From Simkania sp. (lineage in GTDB: Bacteria > Chlamydiota > Chlamydiia > Chlamydiales > Simkaniaceae), in NCBI GenBank assembly GCA_028281425.1, contig JANQJX010000201.1:1-7528 (forward strand): a stretch of DNA of 7,528 bases, read 5' to 3'. The first letter of the stretch is position 1. Each line of letters starts with the position of its first letter. The notes below the pieces were generated by a model. It saw only the letters and a program-made list of their open reading frames with translations. It did not search any database and was not told the DNA's origin. The position numbers and the translations under genes were made by a program. Positions 1-7,404 of the stretch are shown one piece after another.

Positions 1-264
1 ATACGTTTTAAGGGCTGTTTTTTGTCAAAAGCGTCTTTAAAAGCTTTCTTCTTAAGTCTTTTAACTTTTGCTGAAGAGTTTGGGAGGGAAGCTCATTTAT
101 TCAATTCTTTCACTAAAGATGAGGCAGAAAGAGAAAAAATCAAACACCTTTATAAGGGAAAGGATTTTGTAACTTACACATTGGAACTACTCACAGATAT
201 TTCGGGAATCGAGAAAGAACAAAAAGGGGGTATATTCTCGAACCCTCTAAAAACGGCCAATTAG
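1..264 (+). CDS. Unrecognised protein, 3' end (5' end outside window)
   Basis: An open frame runs from the first base of the window to TAG at 262-264, giving 87 residues. I do not recognise the family. The codons look like genuine coding sequence for an AT-rich genome. The product starts with a hydrophobic/aromatic helix-like stretch (SLKAFFLSLLTFAEEFG), continues with a charged segment rich in Lys and Glu (DEAEREKIKHLYKGKD), and ends in a polar tail (FSNPLKTAN). No catalytic motif, signal peptide or clear membrane segment is visible. There is no stop between base 1 and the first possible start, so it is best read as the C-terminus of a longer upstream gene. Alternatively it could be a short gene starting at TTG 22, with AAGGG at 10-14 seven bases upstream as a ribosome binding site. 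It lies on the same strand as recC but is separated from it by 268 bases. Confidence 0.45.
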   Translation: MRFKGCFLSKASLKAFFLSLLTFAEEFGREAHLFNSFTKDEAEREKIKHLYKGKDFVTYTLELLTDISGIEKEQKGGIFSNPLKTAN

Positions 265-314
265 CAAATTTCTTAAAAAATATCTCCAATTTTACTTTCA
301 CTCGCCCATATTTC

Positions 315-339
315 GCATGTCCTATGGGAAAAGGCATGC
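315..339 (+). repeat. Small inverted repeat (hairpin) upstream of recC
   Basis: GCATG (315-319) pairs with CATGC (335-339), and CCT (321-323) pairs with AGG (332-334). One T (320) is bulged and the loop is eight bases. A second weak stem, CTTGA (339-343) with TCAAG (351-355), overlaps its right edge, so the two would be mutually exclusive in RNA. No T-run follows, so it is not a standard terminator. Eight pairs could arise by chance; I note it because other dyads lie close by. Confidence 0.3.
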
Positions 340-365
340 TTGAGTGTCTTTCAAGATTTGAGAAA

Positions 366-400
366 TTCTCGAAGGGATAAGTTTGCAAACTTGCCGAGAA
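366..400 (+). repeat. Nested inverted repeat with a 14-base perfect palindrome
   Basis: TTCTCG (366-371) is the reverse complement of CGAGAA (395-400). Between these arms lies AAGTTTGCAAACTT (379-392), a perfect 14-base palindrome. As RNA this could fold into an outer 6-bp stem and an inner 5-bp stem capped by TGCA; as DNA the palindrome could be a dimer binding site. The 9-mer TTTGCAAAC at its core recurs at 499-507, just before the recC start. The dyad is plain in the sequence; any regulatory role is inference. Confidence 0.45.
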
Positions 401-519
401 AATTTATTGGATGGGCCTGCCTTGAACTGAAAAATTGTTCGGATCATATGATGTTTTCCCCTTGCTTCTTTAGCGTCTTGACAATCATGATAAACTTCTT
501 TGCAAACATTGCTTCTCCA

Positions 520-524
520 TAAGG
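520..524 (+). promoter_or_regulatory. Ribosome binding site deciding the recC start
   Basis: TAAGG lies eight bases before ATG 533. It supports that ATG over the in-frame TTG at 500, which has no comparable upstream purine run. Confidence 0.55.
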
Positions 525-532
525 CAAATTCA

Positions 533-3500
533 ATGGTCCCAAAAGTTTTCGTAAGTTCTGATTTTAAAAAATTAAGAGAAAAACTTGCTGAAAATCTCTA
601 CTCATTCCCCTCCAAACCCTTTTCAAAAAAGCTAATTTTAATGCCAGATTTGCAGCAAAAAAATGAGCTCTCAACTTATTTTTTAAAATGTTTTGACATT
701 GTGATGGGCTTTGATTTCATGGAACTTGGAAAAGGACTTCAGTTTATTTTTAAAGAATTGACAGGACAATCTTTTGAGATTTTATCGCCCCCTCTTATGG
801 CTCTTTATCTGCAAGCATCTTTCAAAAAATGCCCCCCATTAGATCCTTATTTAGAAAAAGGAAACATTAAGAAAGAAGAGGGGCTTGCATTTGCACTTGC
901 ACAACTTTTTTTTTCTTATGCAAAATATGGGGGGGATTCCTTAGAGATGTGGAAAAAAGAAAAAGGCTGGCAACAAACTCTCTATCACCATCTTTTTTCC
1001 AATTGGGATACTTTTTCAAAATTGCTTACAACTTCTTTTAAAAAAAGTTCCCCTTTCTTAGAAATTCATCTTTTCAAGTTCCCCTATTTACCCCCTATCT
1101 ATCATCTTTTTTTTCAAAAAATTGGTCATTTGTGTGCTGTCTATTATTACCAGTTCTCTCCTTGTAAAGAGTTTTGGACCGATATTTTTTCAGAAAAAGA
1201 GCGTATTTGGTTTGAAAAGAAAGTCAACTTTAAATCGCAAGAAGAGCTGAGCTTTTATTTAAAAGAACGCCCTTTTCTTCTAGCTCAATTTGGATCTCTT
1301 TTAAAAAGAAACTTCCGTTTTTTTGAAGAAAACGATTTTCTTATCGAAGAAGCTTATCCACCTAAAGATGAAAAAAGCCTTCTTCATCGTGTGCAAAATG
1401 ATATTTTACTTTTTAGATCGAATGCTAAAATAGAAAAAATAGAGATCAAAAAAGATGATTCCATTAAACTTTATGGCTCTTTATCCAAGTTAAGGGAAGT
1501 TGAAGTTCTCTATGATAGGCTTCTTTTTTTAACGCAAAAAGAAAAGATTCATTTTTCAGAAATAGGTGTTTATGCTCCCGATATTTCCCTTTATGCCCCT
1601 TCCATTTCTTTTGTTTTTGGGTCTGATACCTCTCTCTTTCCTTTTACAATTTTTGATCTTCCTCTTATGGAAGATAAGGGGCTTATCGAGGCTTTTTTCT
1701 GTTTGCTTTCTCTTCCTAGAGAGCGATTTTCAATCGATTCTGTCTTGAAACTTTTTTCTTATGCTCCTTTTAAGCGCCGTTTTAAACTCAGTGAAAATCA
1801 AATGGATTTTTTACGCAAATGGCTAGAAAAAGGAGGCGTAACATGGGGGGTAAGCTCTTGGCAACGTGCTTTTTTCTTAAATAAGAATGACAATGAAAAT
1901 GTCCATGATATGGGAACATTTGAAAAGACTTTTAAACGGACATTGATGCATTTTGCAAAACTTCCTAAAGAAAAAACCCCCTGGCCTAATCTGATTTATG
2001 ATTTTTCAGATAGCGAGCTGATCGGCAAAGGAATTTCAATCATTCGAGGATTAGGAAAAGAGGTCACTTTTTTAGAAAAAAAGAGTTTATCACTCAAAGA
2101 GTGGAGTGATTATTTGCGCTCTTTACTCATCCATTATTTTTATATCGATGATGATGAAAGAGATGCTTATAAGCTTGTTGAAGAAAAGCTTGAGAAACTT
2201 GAGAAGATGTCAAAAAAAATCCCTTCGGCTTTATTCCATTTTTCTTCTATCTATCATTATCTGAAAGAAAGTTTAAATCAAAGAAGAGGAATCCAAAGAG
2301 AAGGAGGCATGGAAAAGCTCCGTTTCACCTCTTTAAAACTCGGTGCAATAGATAGTGCAAAGGTGATTTGCTTAATAGGGATGGATGAACACTCTTTTCC
2401 TCGCCTTTCTCTTCAAAGTTCTCTAAAAAAGTTAAAGCTTAAAGAAGAGGTGACTTTACAAGAAGAAGATCGCACCCTATTTTTAGAGGCTTTATGTGCA
2501 GCTTCTTCTCATTTTCTTTTAAGCTATGTTCATACAAGTGAAGAAGATCGCAAAGAAGTCTCTCCTTCCTTTTTTATTCAGGAATTTTTTTCTTACTTAG
2601 ACCAATCTTATTCTATTGGAAAAGAAAAGGTCTCAAAAGCTTTGACTCATGTAACCCCTCCTTTTGCTTTTCATAAAAGCTATTTTGAAAAACAGGGGTT
2701 GAGTTTTTCAAGACAAAACTATCTTGCTAGTTGTTCTTTTTATGATAAAACATCCCCCTCAACTCCTTTTATTCCCGAATTTTTAACGCTTGCACCTCCC
2801 TCTTACCCCTTAGAAAAAAAAAGATCTCTCGAGATTAAAGACCTGCATCGGTTTGCAAAACATCCTCTTCGTTTTTATTTTAATCAAAAGCTTGGGCTTT
2901 ATCTTGACTATAGAAAGCAAGATGAACTTTATGCACTTTCTCCTCTCAATAAAATGTTTCTTCAAAAAGTCTCTTTGGAAGAAGGCTTTGAAAAAGCTTT
3001 CGAAATGGCAGAAAAAAGGGGAAAACTTCCTCTAGGTCGCTTTAAAGAGATTGCCTATCAATCTTCTTATGAAGAGATAGAAAAATTAGAAGAGAATTTA
3101 AAAGCTCTTGTGGGTTCAAAAGAAGCCTTGTTTTCTTTCACTTTAAAATCCCCATTAAAAGTTGTTCTCCCAAAGAACCGAGAGTTTTTGATTTCTGGGA
3201 CTTTAAGTCATCTCTCTCATGAAGGCCTCATTTTTCATGGAGAAAAAACATGGAAAGATCTTTTAAAAATCTATCCCCTTTTTTTAGTTTTTTGTATCAT
3301 GGATGTGCCAGCAAAAAAGGAGCTTTTATTGACAAAAACAAAAGAAAGGCTTTTTCTTTCTCCTTTTGACCCAATAGATGCACTTGTCTCTTACCTTCTC
3401 TATTTTGAACAGGCATCTTATTTTCCTTCCCCCGCCATCCCTTCATTTTTTGAGGCTTTTGTTAAAAGAAAAGAAAGTCAACTTTTGAAGCTCATTAAAG

Positions 3501-3628
3501 AAACAACAGATCCTTACGTCAAATGGGCTTTTCATAAGGAGGGTTATAATATGGAAGCCATCCTCGATTTTTGGAATCCTTTATACAAAAAGACATTTCA
3601 ACCCTTAATAGAAGCCATGGGAAGCTAA
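533..3628 (+). CDS. recC: RecBCD enzyme subunit RecC (exodeoxyribonuclease V gamma chain)
   Basis: This is the cytoplasmic scaffold subunit of RecBCD. In the known family it splits the DNA duplex and scans the 3' strand for Chi. The product has 1031 residues (E. coli about 1120). Family signatures appear in order. At about residues 34-62, a segment aligns without gaps to the E. coli N-terminus, ending in GFDF against NIDF. At about 315-390, REVEVLYDRLL, APDISLYAPSI, FVFGS and CLLSLPRERF match RecC REVEVLHDRLL, SPFIQAVFGS and SLLSLPDSRF. At about 609-624, KVICLIGMDEHSFPR matches KVVCLLGMNDGVYPR. At about 646, DRTLFLEAL matches DRYLFLEAL. At about 766-789, HRFAKHPLRFYFNQKLGL leads into the degenerate nuclease-like C-terminal domain. 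I chose ATG 533 because of its Shine-Dalgarno sequence and because residue numbering then coincides with E. coli through residue 62. An extension to TTG 500 would add 11 residues. The stop is three bases before recB. No frameshift or internal stop is present. Confidence 0.95.
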   Translation: MVPKVFVSSDFKKLREKLAENLYSFPSKPFSKKLILMPDLQQKNELSTYFLKCFDIVMGFDFMELGKGLQFIFKELTGQSFEILSPPLMALYLQASFKKCPPLDPYLEKGNIKKEEGLAFALAQLFFSYAKYGGDSLEMWKKEKGWQQTLYHHLFSNWDTFSKLLTTSFKKSSPFLEIHLFKFPYLPPIYHLFFQKIGHLCAVYYYQFSPCKEFWTDIFSEKERIWFEKKVNFKSQEELSFYLKERPFLLAQFGSLLKRNFRFFEENDFLIEEAYPPKDEKSLLHRVQNDILLFRSNAKIEKIEIKKDDSIKLYGSLSKLREVEVLYDRLLFLTQKEKIHFSEIGVYAPDISLYAPSISFVFGSDTSLFPFTIFDLPLMEDKGLIEAFFCLLSLPRERFSIDSVLKLFSYAPFKRRFKLSENQMDFLRKWLEKGGVTWGVSSWQRAFFLNKNDNENVHDMGTFEKTFKRTLMHFAKLPKEKTPWPNLIYDFSDSELIGKGISIIRGLGKEVTFLEKKSLSLKEWSDYLRSLLIHYFYIDDDERDAYKLVEEKLEKLEKMSKKIPSALFHFSSIYHYLKESLNQRRGIQREGGMEKLRFTSLKLGAIDSAKVICLIGMDEHSFPRLSLQSSLKKLKLKEEVTLQEEDRTLFLEALCAASSHFLLSYVHTSEEDRKEVSPSFFIQEFFSYLDQSYSIGKEKVSKALTHVTPPFAFHKSYFEKQGLSFSRQNYLASCSFYDKTSPSTPFIPEFLTLAPPSYPLEKKRSLEIKDLHRFAKHPLRFYFNQKLGLYLDYRKQDELYALSPLNKMFLQKVSLEEGFEKAFEMAEKRGKLPLGRFKEIAYQSSYEEIEKLEENLKALVGSKEALFSFTLKSPLKVVLPKNREFLISGTLSHLSHEGLIFHGEKTWKDLLKIYPLFLVFCIMDVPAKKELLLTKTKERLFLSPFDPIDALVSYLLYFEQASYFPSPAIPSFFEAFVKRKESQLLKLIKETTDPYVKWAFHKEGYNMEAILDFWNPLYKKTFQPLIEAMGS

Positions 3629-3631
3629 TTG

Positions 3632-6600
3632 ATGTTTGATTGTTTAGACCCTAAACTTGATCCTCGAGGATATTTTTGCCTTGAAGCATCAGCCGGAACA
3701 GGAAAAACCTTTACGATTGAACACCTTGTGATTCGGCTTTTGTTACAAAAGGTCCCAATCAGTGAGATTCTTGTTGTGACTTTCACTCGAGCTGCTGTGC
3801 GAGATCTCAAAAAAAGAATTCGTCATAATTTAGAACACCTTTTTGACCTTTCTCCTCCCTATATCCACATTCTTAGTGCCGAAAAAAAAAGAGAGGCAAA
3901 GAAGATTGTAGAAGAGACTCTTTTTGACTTTGATCGAGCTCAAATCTTCACAATCCATGCTTTTTGTCAAAAAATGCTTACGACCTTCGCTTTTGAGGCA
4001 AATATTAACTTTGACCTTTTTAGCATGGAAACAGAGAAGGATTCTCTTAATTTAAAAAGGGAAATTGAGCATTACTTGCAACATTCTTTGTCTGAAAAGA
4101 ATTACCATACAAGGCAACTTCATTCTCTTTTAAAATACTCTCTTTATGACAAAGAAGTTCTCATCGACAAAATTCTTTTTTTTATTCAGCAAGAGGGAGA
4201 ATTTCCTCCAAGCCTAGGCTATGATCAATTGGTTAAAACTTTTGAAAGACTAAAACATCACCTTCCAAAAATCTCAAAAGAGAGCTATCTTCGTCTTGCT
4301 CCTGCTTTTAAAGGGATTTGTGACCAAGCAGGAACACTCAAACAATGTTTCCAAAAACAACTCAGCGCCTTGAGTGACCTCAAGCGCTTTGAGGATCTTT
4401 TGAAAGACTCTTCTTCCCTTCTTTCTTATTTCAAAGAGGAAAATCGCACCCAAAAAAAGGTTCCCCTCGAAGATGTTAAGCCGCTTTACATGTTAAGAGA
4501 AACCCTTTTACCTCTTATTGAAGAAGGAAGCAATCCAAAACGCCTTTTGATGCGCCTTTCAAATGAGATTCAAAAAAAGATCTATCTAGAGAAAGAGTTC
4601 ATAGGACCTGATGATCTTCTTAAAGTGATGGAAAAAGCTTTAGAAATCCCTTCTTTTCTACAAAAAGTCCAAAGAAATTACAAGAGCGTGATCATCGATG
4701 AATTCCAAGATACCAATGATCGTCAATGGAAGATCTTTAAAAAGCTCTTTTTAAAACCCAAGCTTCAAGCTTTTTATCTTGTCGGAGACCCTAAGCAAGC
4801 CATCTATGGATTTCGCAATGCTGACCTCACAACCTATTTTAAAGCAAAAGAAGTCATGGAAAGTCATTTTGATCTCAAAATCAACTACAGAAGCGAGAAA
4901 ACTCTTTTATCTCAACTCAACGCCCTTTTTCTTCTCAATAAAAATTTTCCCTACAAAGAAGTTTTGCCCGCTTCTCACATAGAAGAAACCTCTTTTAGTG
5001 ATGGATTGAGTCCACTTCATTTTTTTGCTTTCGAAGAAAAAAAAAAGCAATCAACTCATTTTGTCGAAACGCATTACCTTTTTCCATTTATCGCAAAAGA
5101 AATTCAAAAACTAACTCAAAAAAAAGAGGCTGAGTTTAAAGATATCGCCGTTCTTATTAAAGATCGCTATCAAGCTTTTCGCCTTAAAATGTATTTGCAA
5201 GGATTAAATATTCCTATAGCAAGTAAAAGCAGTGAATCTCTTAGCAATTCTCCTCTCTTCTCTTTATTCGAAGCTTTTTTAAAAGCCTTGATTGAACCTC
5301 GTTTATCTAAGCTTGTTTTATCTCATCCTCTCTTAGGATATACTCACCATCAGATCAAAAAAGAAGAAAGCTTAACGGTTAAAGCAAACACTTTCTTTCA
5401 TCATTTGCAATATCTATTTGAAAAAAAAGGTCTTGAAAGGGCCATAGATGCCTTTTTAAACACGTCATGGATAGATCCCTCTTCTCTTCTCGAAAAGTTA
5501 GTAAAAAGAGAAAACCTCGAGCATTATAGTGATTTCATGCAATTTACAACCCTTCTCATTGAAAAAAGTTTCAAAGAACATATCACCTTAACTCAGCTTC
5601 TTTTTTTTCTGCATCATCTGCCAAATGATGAAATAAAATATCACCGCTCAATGATCAGTGATCTTAACGCTGTTTCTATCATGACAATTCATATGAGCAA
5701 AGGTCTCGAATTTCCCATCGTTTTTGCCCTTGGGGTTTTAAGTCGTTACAAAACAAAGCCAACTTTTCTTCGCCATAAAAAAAAATGGCTCCTTTTTGAT
5801 AGCAAACATAAGAAATGTAGGGAGGCTCTCATCGATGCTCAAGAAGAGAAAAAAAGAGAATTTTATGTTGCCTTAACGCGCGCTAAAAAACGACTTTATC
5901 TCGCAGCCTCTATTCAACGAGAGCAAAAAAAGTCTCCTTTGAATCAAAGATCTTCTTTTGAGATTTTTTTTCAAGATTTACCCTCTTTAGAGGACATTGC
6001 AAGTCAAATTGGATCTACGATCACCTACCTCGAAAAAAAGTCTGCCCTTCCTTTAAAAGAAGCATCTTTTACGCTTCACCCGCCTAAAAAAGCACACTTT
6101 GAAACACTCAAATACCAAATAGATTCTTTCTCTTCTCTTTCAAAGAAAGAAGAAGTAAAGCCCTCTGAGATTGAAGATCACGAGCTTCCTAAAGGAACTC
6201 ACACGGGAATTTTACTTCATTTTCTATTAGAAAAAATCATTCAAGAAAAAATGAGCCATCCCTATGACTTAAAAAAAATTGAAAACCTTATTACAAGTGC
6301 AACCACTTGTTCTCCTTTAAAACCATGGAGAAAAAATATTATCACTTTAATCGACCTGGCATTTCATACCCCTTTAGAGGGTTTTTGCTTGAAAGATATC
6401 CCCTCAAATGCCCTTTATCCTGAAGTAGAATTTCTCTTCTCTTTAACCCCAAATAAAGGGTTAAAAGGTTTTATCGATTTGATTGTTTTCCAAAAAAAGG
6501 GATATTATCTTATCGATTGGAAAACAAACAAGCTCTCTGACTATCATCATGAATCTCTTAAAGAAACAATCAAAAAATCAGACTACTTTTTACAAGCTGA

Positions 6601-6784
6601 AATTTATATAGAGGCGCTTCGACGTTACTTATCTTTTAAGAAAGATTCTCACCCCATCAAAGGGATTTATTACATTTTTTTAAGAGGACTTAAAAATCAA
6701 GAGGGGGTGTATTTTATTCCTTTAAATCAACTTCCCAAAGCACTTGTCTTTGATATTCGAAAAAAAAGAAGCTTTTCAAATTGA
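3632..6784 (+). CDS. recB: RecBCD enzyme subunit RecB (helicase-nuclease, exodeoxyribonuclease V beta chain)
   Basis: This is a superfamily 1A 3'-to-5' helicase fused to the nuclease that degrades and nicks DNA in RecBCD. The product has 1050 residues (E. coli 1180). Helicase motifs are complete: Walker A ASAGTGKT at 19-26 (Lys25), VVTFTRAA around 48-55, IFTIHAFCQ at 105-113, Walker B IIDEFQDT at 354-361, VGDPKQAIYGFR at 384-395, INYRS at 417-421, MTIHMSKGLEF at 684-694 and YVALTRAKKR at 745-754. The C-terminal RecB-family nuclease starts near 855. It keeps His863 (LLHFLLE), Glu933 (EVEF), Asp949 (GFIDL) and Asp962/Lys964 (IDWKTN). The Asp-to-Asp spacing of 13 equals that of E. coli Asp1067 and Asp1080, and FLQAEIYIEALRRYL follows as in the family. 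The start is ATG 3632, with GGGAAG at 3619-3624 upstream; TTG 3629 directly after the recC stop would add one residue. The tight junction implies coupled translation with recC. All catalytic residues are intact, so activity is expected. Confidence 0.96.
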   Translation: MFDCLDPKLDPRGYFCLEASAGTGKTFTIEHLVIRLLLQKVPISEILVVTFTRAAVRDLKKRIRHNLEHLFDLSPPYIHILSAEKKREAKKIVEETLFDFDRAQIFTIHAFCQKMLTTFAFEANINFDLFSMETEKDSLNLKREIEHYLQHSLSEKNYHTRQLHSLLKYSLYDKEVLIDKILFFIQQEGEFPPSLGYDQLVKTFERLKHHLPKISKESYLRLAPAFKGICDQAGTLKQCFQKQLSALSDLKRFEDLLKDSSSLLSYFKEENRTQKKVPLEDVKPLYMLRETLLPLIEEGSNPKRLLMRLSNEIQKKIYLEKEFIGPDDLLKVMEKALEIPSFLQKVQRNYKSVIIDEFQDTNDRQWKIFKKLFLKPKLQAFYLVGDPKQAIYGFRNADLTTYFKAKEVMESHFDLKINYRSEKTLLSQLNALFLLNKNFPYKEVLPASHIEETSFSDGLSPLHFFAFEEKKKQSTHFVETHYLFPFIAKEIQKLTQKKEAEFKDIAVLIKDRYQAFRLKMYLQGLNIPIASKSSESLSNSPLFSLFEAFLKALIEPRLSKLVLSHPLLGYTHHQIKKEESLTVKANTFFHHLQYLFEKKGLERAIDAFLNTSWIDPSSLLEKLVKRENLEHYSDFMQFTTLLIEKSFKEHITLTQLLFFLHHLPNDEIKYHRSMISDLNAVSIMTIHMSKGLEFPIVFALGVLSRYKTKPTFLRHKKKWLLFDSKHKKCREALIDAQEEKKREFYVALTRAKKRLYLAASIQREQKKSPLNQRSSFEIFFQDLPSLEDIASQIGSTITYLEKKSALPLKEASFTLHPPKKAHFETLKYQIDSFSSLSKKEEVKPSEIEDHELPKGTHTGILLHFLLEKIIQEKMSHPYDLKKIENLITSATTCSPLKPWRKNIITLIDLAFHTPLEGFCLKDIPSNALYPEVEFLFSLTPNKGLKGFIDLIVFQKKGYYLIDWKTNKLSDYHHESLKETIKKSDYFLQAEIYIEALRRYLSFKKDSHPIKGIYYIFLRGLKNQEGVYFIPLNQLPKALVFDIRKKRSFSN

Positions 6785-6836
6785 ATACATTTATTAACCA
6801 TGTAATACTTGCTTTCCGATGATTTATTAAAAACAT

Positions 6837-6886
6837 AAAATCAAGAAGATCAGCCCCATATTTCTGCTGTATCTACACTTGATGTT
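6837..6886 (+). promoter_or_regulatory. Long imperfect hairpin between recB and the small membrane-protein gene
   Basis: ATCAAG (6840-6845) pairs with CTTGAT (6878-6883). After a 1x3 internal loop, AGAT (6847-6850) pairs with ATCT (6871-6874). After one bulged T (6870), CAGC (6851-6854) pairs with GCTG (6866-6869). The loop is eleven bases, and two more A-T pairs extend the base beyond a mismatch. That gives about 14 contiguous or near-contiguous pairs, which is long for chance. No T-run follows on the + strand, so it is not a canonical intrinsic terminator. It lies 23-31 bases before the ribosome binding site of the next gene, so it may be an mRNA processing or stability element, a weak terminator or an operator. 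The structure is seen; the role is inferred. Confidence 0.5.
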
Positions 6887-6908
6887 CAACATAAATGACT
6901 TTTAACCC

Positions 6909-6914
6909 AAGGAG
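6909..6914 (+). promoter_or_regulatory. Strong ribosome binding site AAGGAG
   Basis: This is the clearest Shine-Dalgarno sequence in the window. It is three bases before ATG 6918 and six before ATG 6921, so the second of the two tandem ATG codons has the better spacing. It is good evidence that the small downstream frame is translated. Confidence 0.7.
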
Positions 6915-6920
6915 AAAATG

Positions 6921-7349
6921 ATGACTACTCCACCTACATTGCTTGCATCACCATCGCATGCACCATCATCTAATACAATCCCAAATCAAAGCCCAATGAC
7001 ATCAATGAATTCAGAATCAACAAGAACCCATAGGCTAATATTGCAACATAACTCACCGCTTAAGTTTACTTTTTCGCCAGCATCTCATGATACAATAAAA
7101 ATTAAAAACCAATATGAACACCTTACTTCACTTTTGGAAACCATAAATGGATATAAGACTCTGGCATATATATCTATGACACTGGGTTGTATGGGATGTA
7201 TGGCATTATACCTTTGTGATCGCGATCCTTCTTCTTGTCCAATTCCACCAAGAGTTTGGTCTGTCGTTTCCGCAATACTCTTTACCTCAGGAGTCGAGTG
7301 TTTCAGACGTACATATGTTCACTCTGTCCGATTGTTTCAATCGATGTGA
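6921..7349 (+). CDS. Small putative membrane protein with paired hydrophobic segments, Inc-like
   Basis: I do not recognise a named family. The product has 142 residues (143 if ATG 6918 is used; numbering here is from 6918). Residues 1-58 are rich in Ser, Thr, Pro and Asn with almost no acidic residues, and look disordered. There is no cleavable signal peptide. A helical stretch (about 62-78) precedes two hydrophobic segments: about 81-100 (six residues at its end are GCMALYLC-like, Cys-rich) and about 113-129. A short loop, DRDPSSCPIPPR, separates them. The tail is short and basic (RRTYVHSVR). A disordered N-terminus plus a bilobed hydrophobic domain is the pattern of chlamydial inclusion membrane (Inc) proteins exported by type III secretion. 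Other two-helix proteins, such as holin-like ones, share the outline. It sits between recB and the presumed recD, but nothing in it suggests DNA repair. The AAGGAG site supports translation. I am confident it is a gene, and only moderately so about the Inc-like reading. Confidence 0.7.
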   Translation: MTTPPTLLASPSHAPSSNTIPNQSPMTSMNSESTRTHRLILQHNSPLKFTFSPASHDTIKIKNQYEHLTSLLETINGYKTLAYISMTLGCMGCMALYLCDRDPSSCPIPPRVWSVVSAILFTSGVECFRRTYVHSVRLFQSM

Positions 7350-7404
7350 TTGAATGGATACATATGAGTTTTTCAAATAGAAACAAGATATCACGAGACT
7401 CTCA

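Noticed and set aside
191..388. 65-codon frame on the minus strand across the recC upstream region
   Set aside because: No ribosome binding site and no recognisable motif; it covers the inverted repeats and partly the end of the first frame on the other strand.
462..491. Possible promoter TTGCTT - 18 bases - CATGAT, and the nearby TTGACA at 478-483
   Set aside because: The -10 match is only four of six, and the perfect -35 at 478 has no acceptable -10 at normal spacing. Not enough to call.
340..522. 60-codon frame on the plus strand before recC
   Set aside because: It begins at TTG without a ribosome binding site, its sequence resembles no family I know, and it spans the palindromes. It is most likely chance.
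1566..3035. Two 60-codon frames (1566-1748 and 2853-3035) inside recC in another frame
   Set aside because: They are made of Phe/Leu/Lys runs expected from T- and A-rich coding sequence read out of frame, and they lie inside a strongly supported gene.
3625..4982. Minus-strand frame 3625-3810 and plus-strand frame 4779-4982 overlapping recB
   Set aside because: Both overlap conserved helicase motifs of RecB, whose own frame explains the sequence.
6789..6830. Direct repeat ATTTATTAA at 6789-6797 and 6822-6830
   Set aside because: Nine A/T-only bases repeated once in an AT-rich gap is expected by chance; no flanking mobile-element structure is seen.
6809..6840. Possible promoter TTGCTT with CATAAA downstream in the recB-membrane gene gap
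   Set aside because: Spacing of about 19 bases and a weak -10 make it no better than background in A/T-rich sequence.
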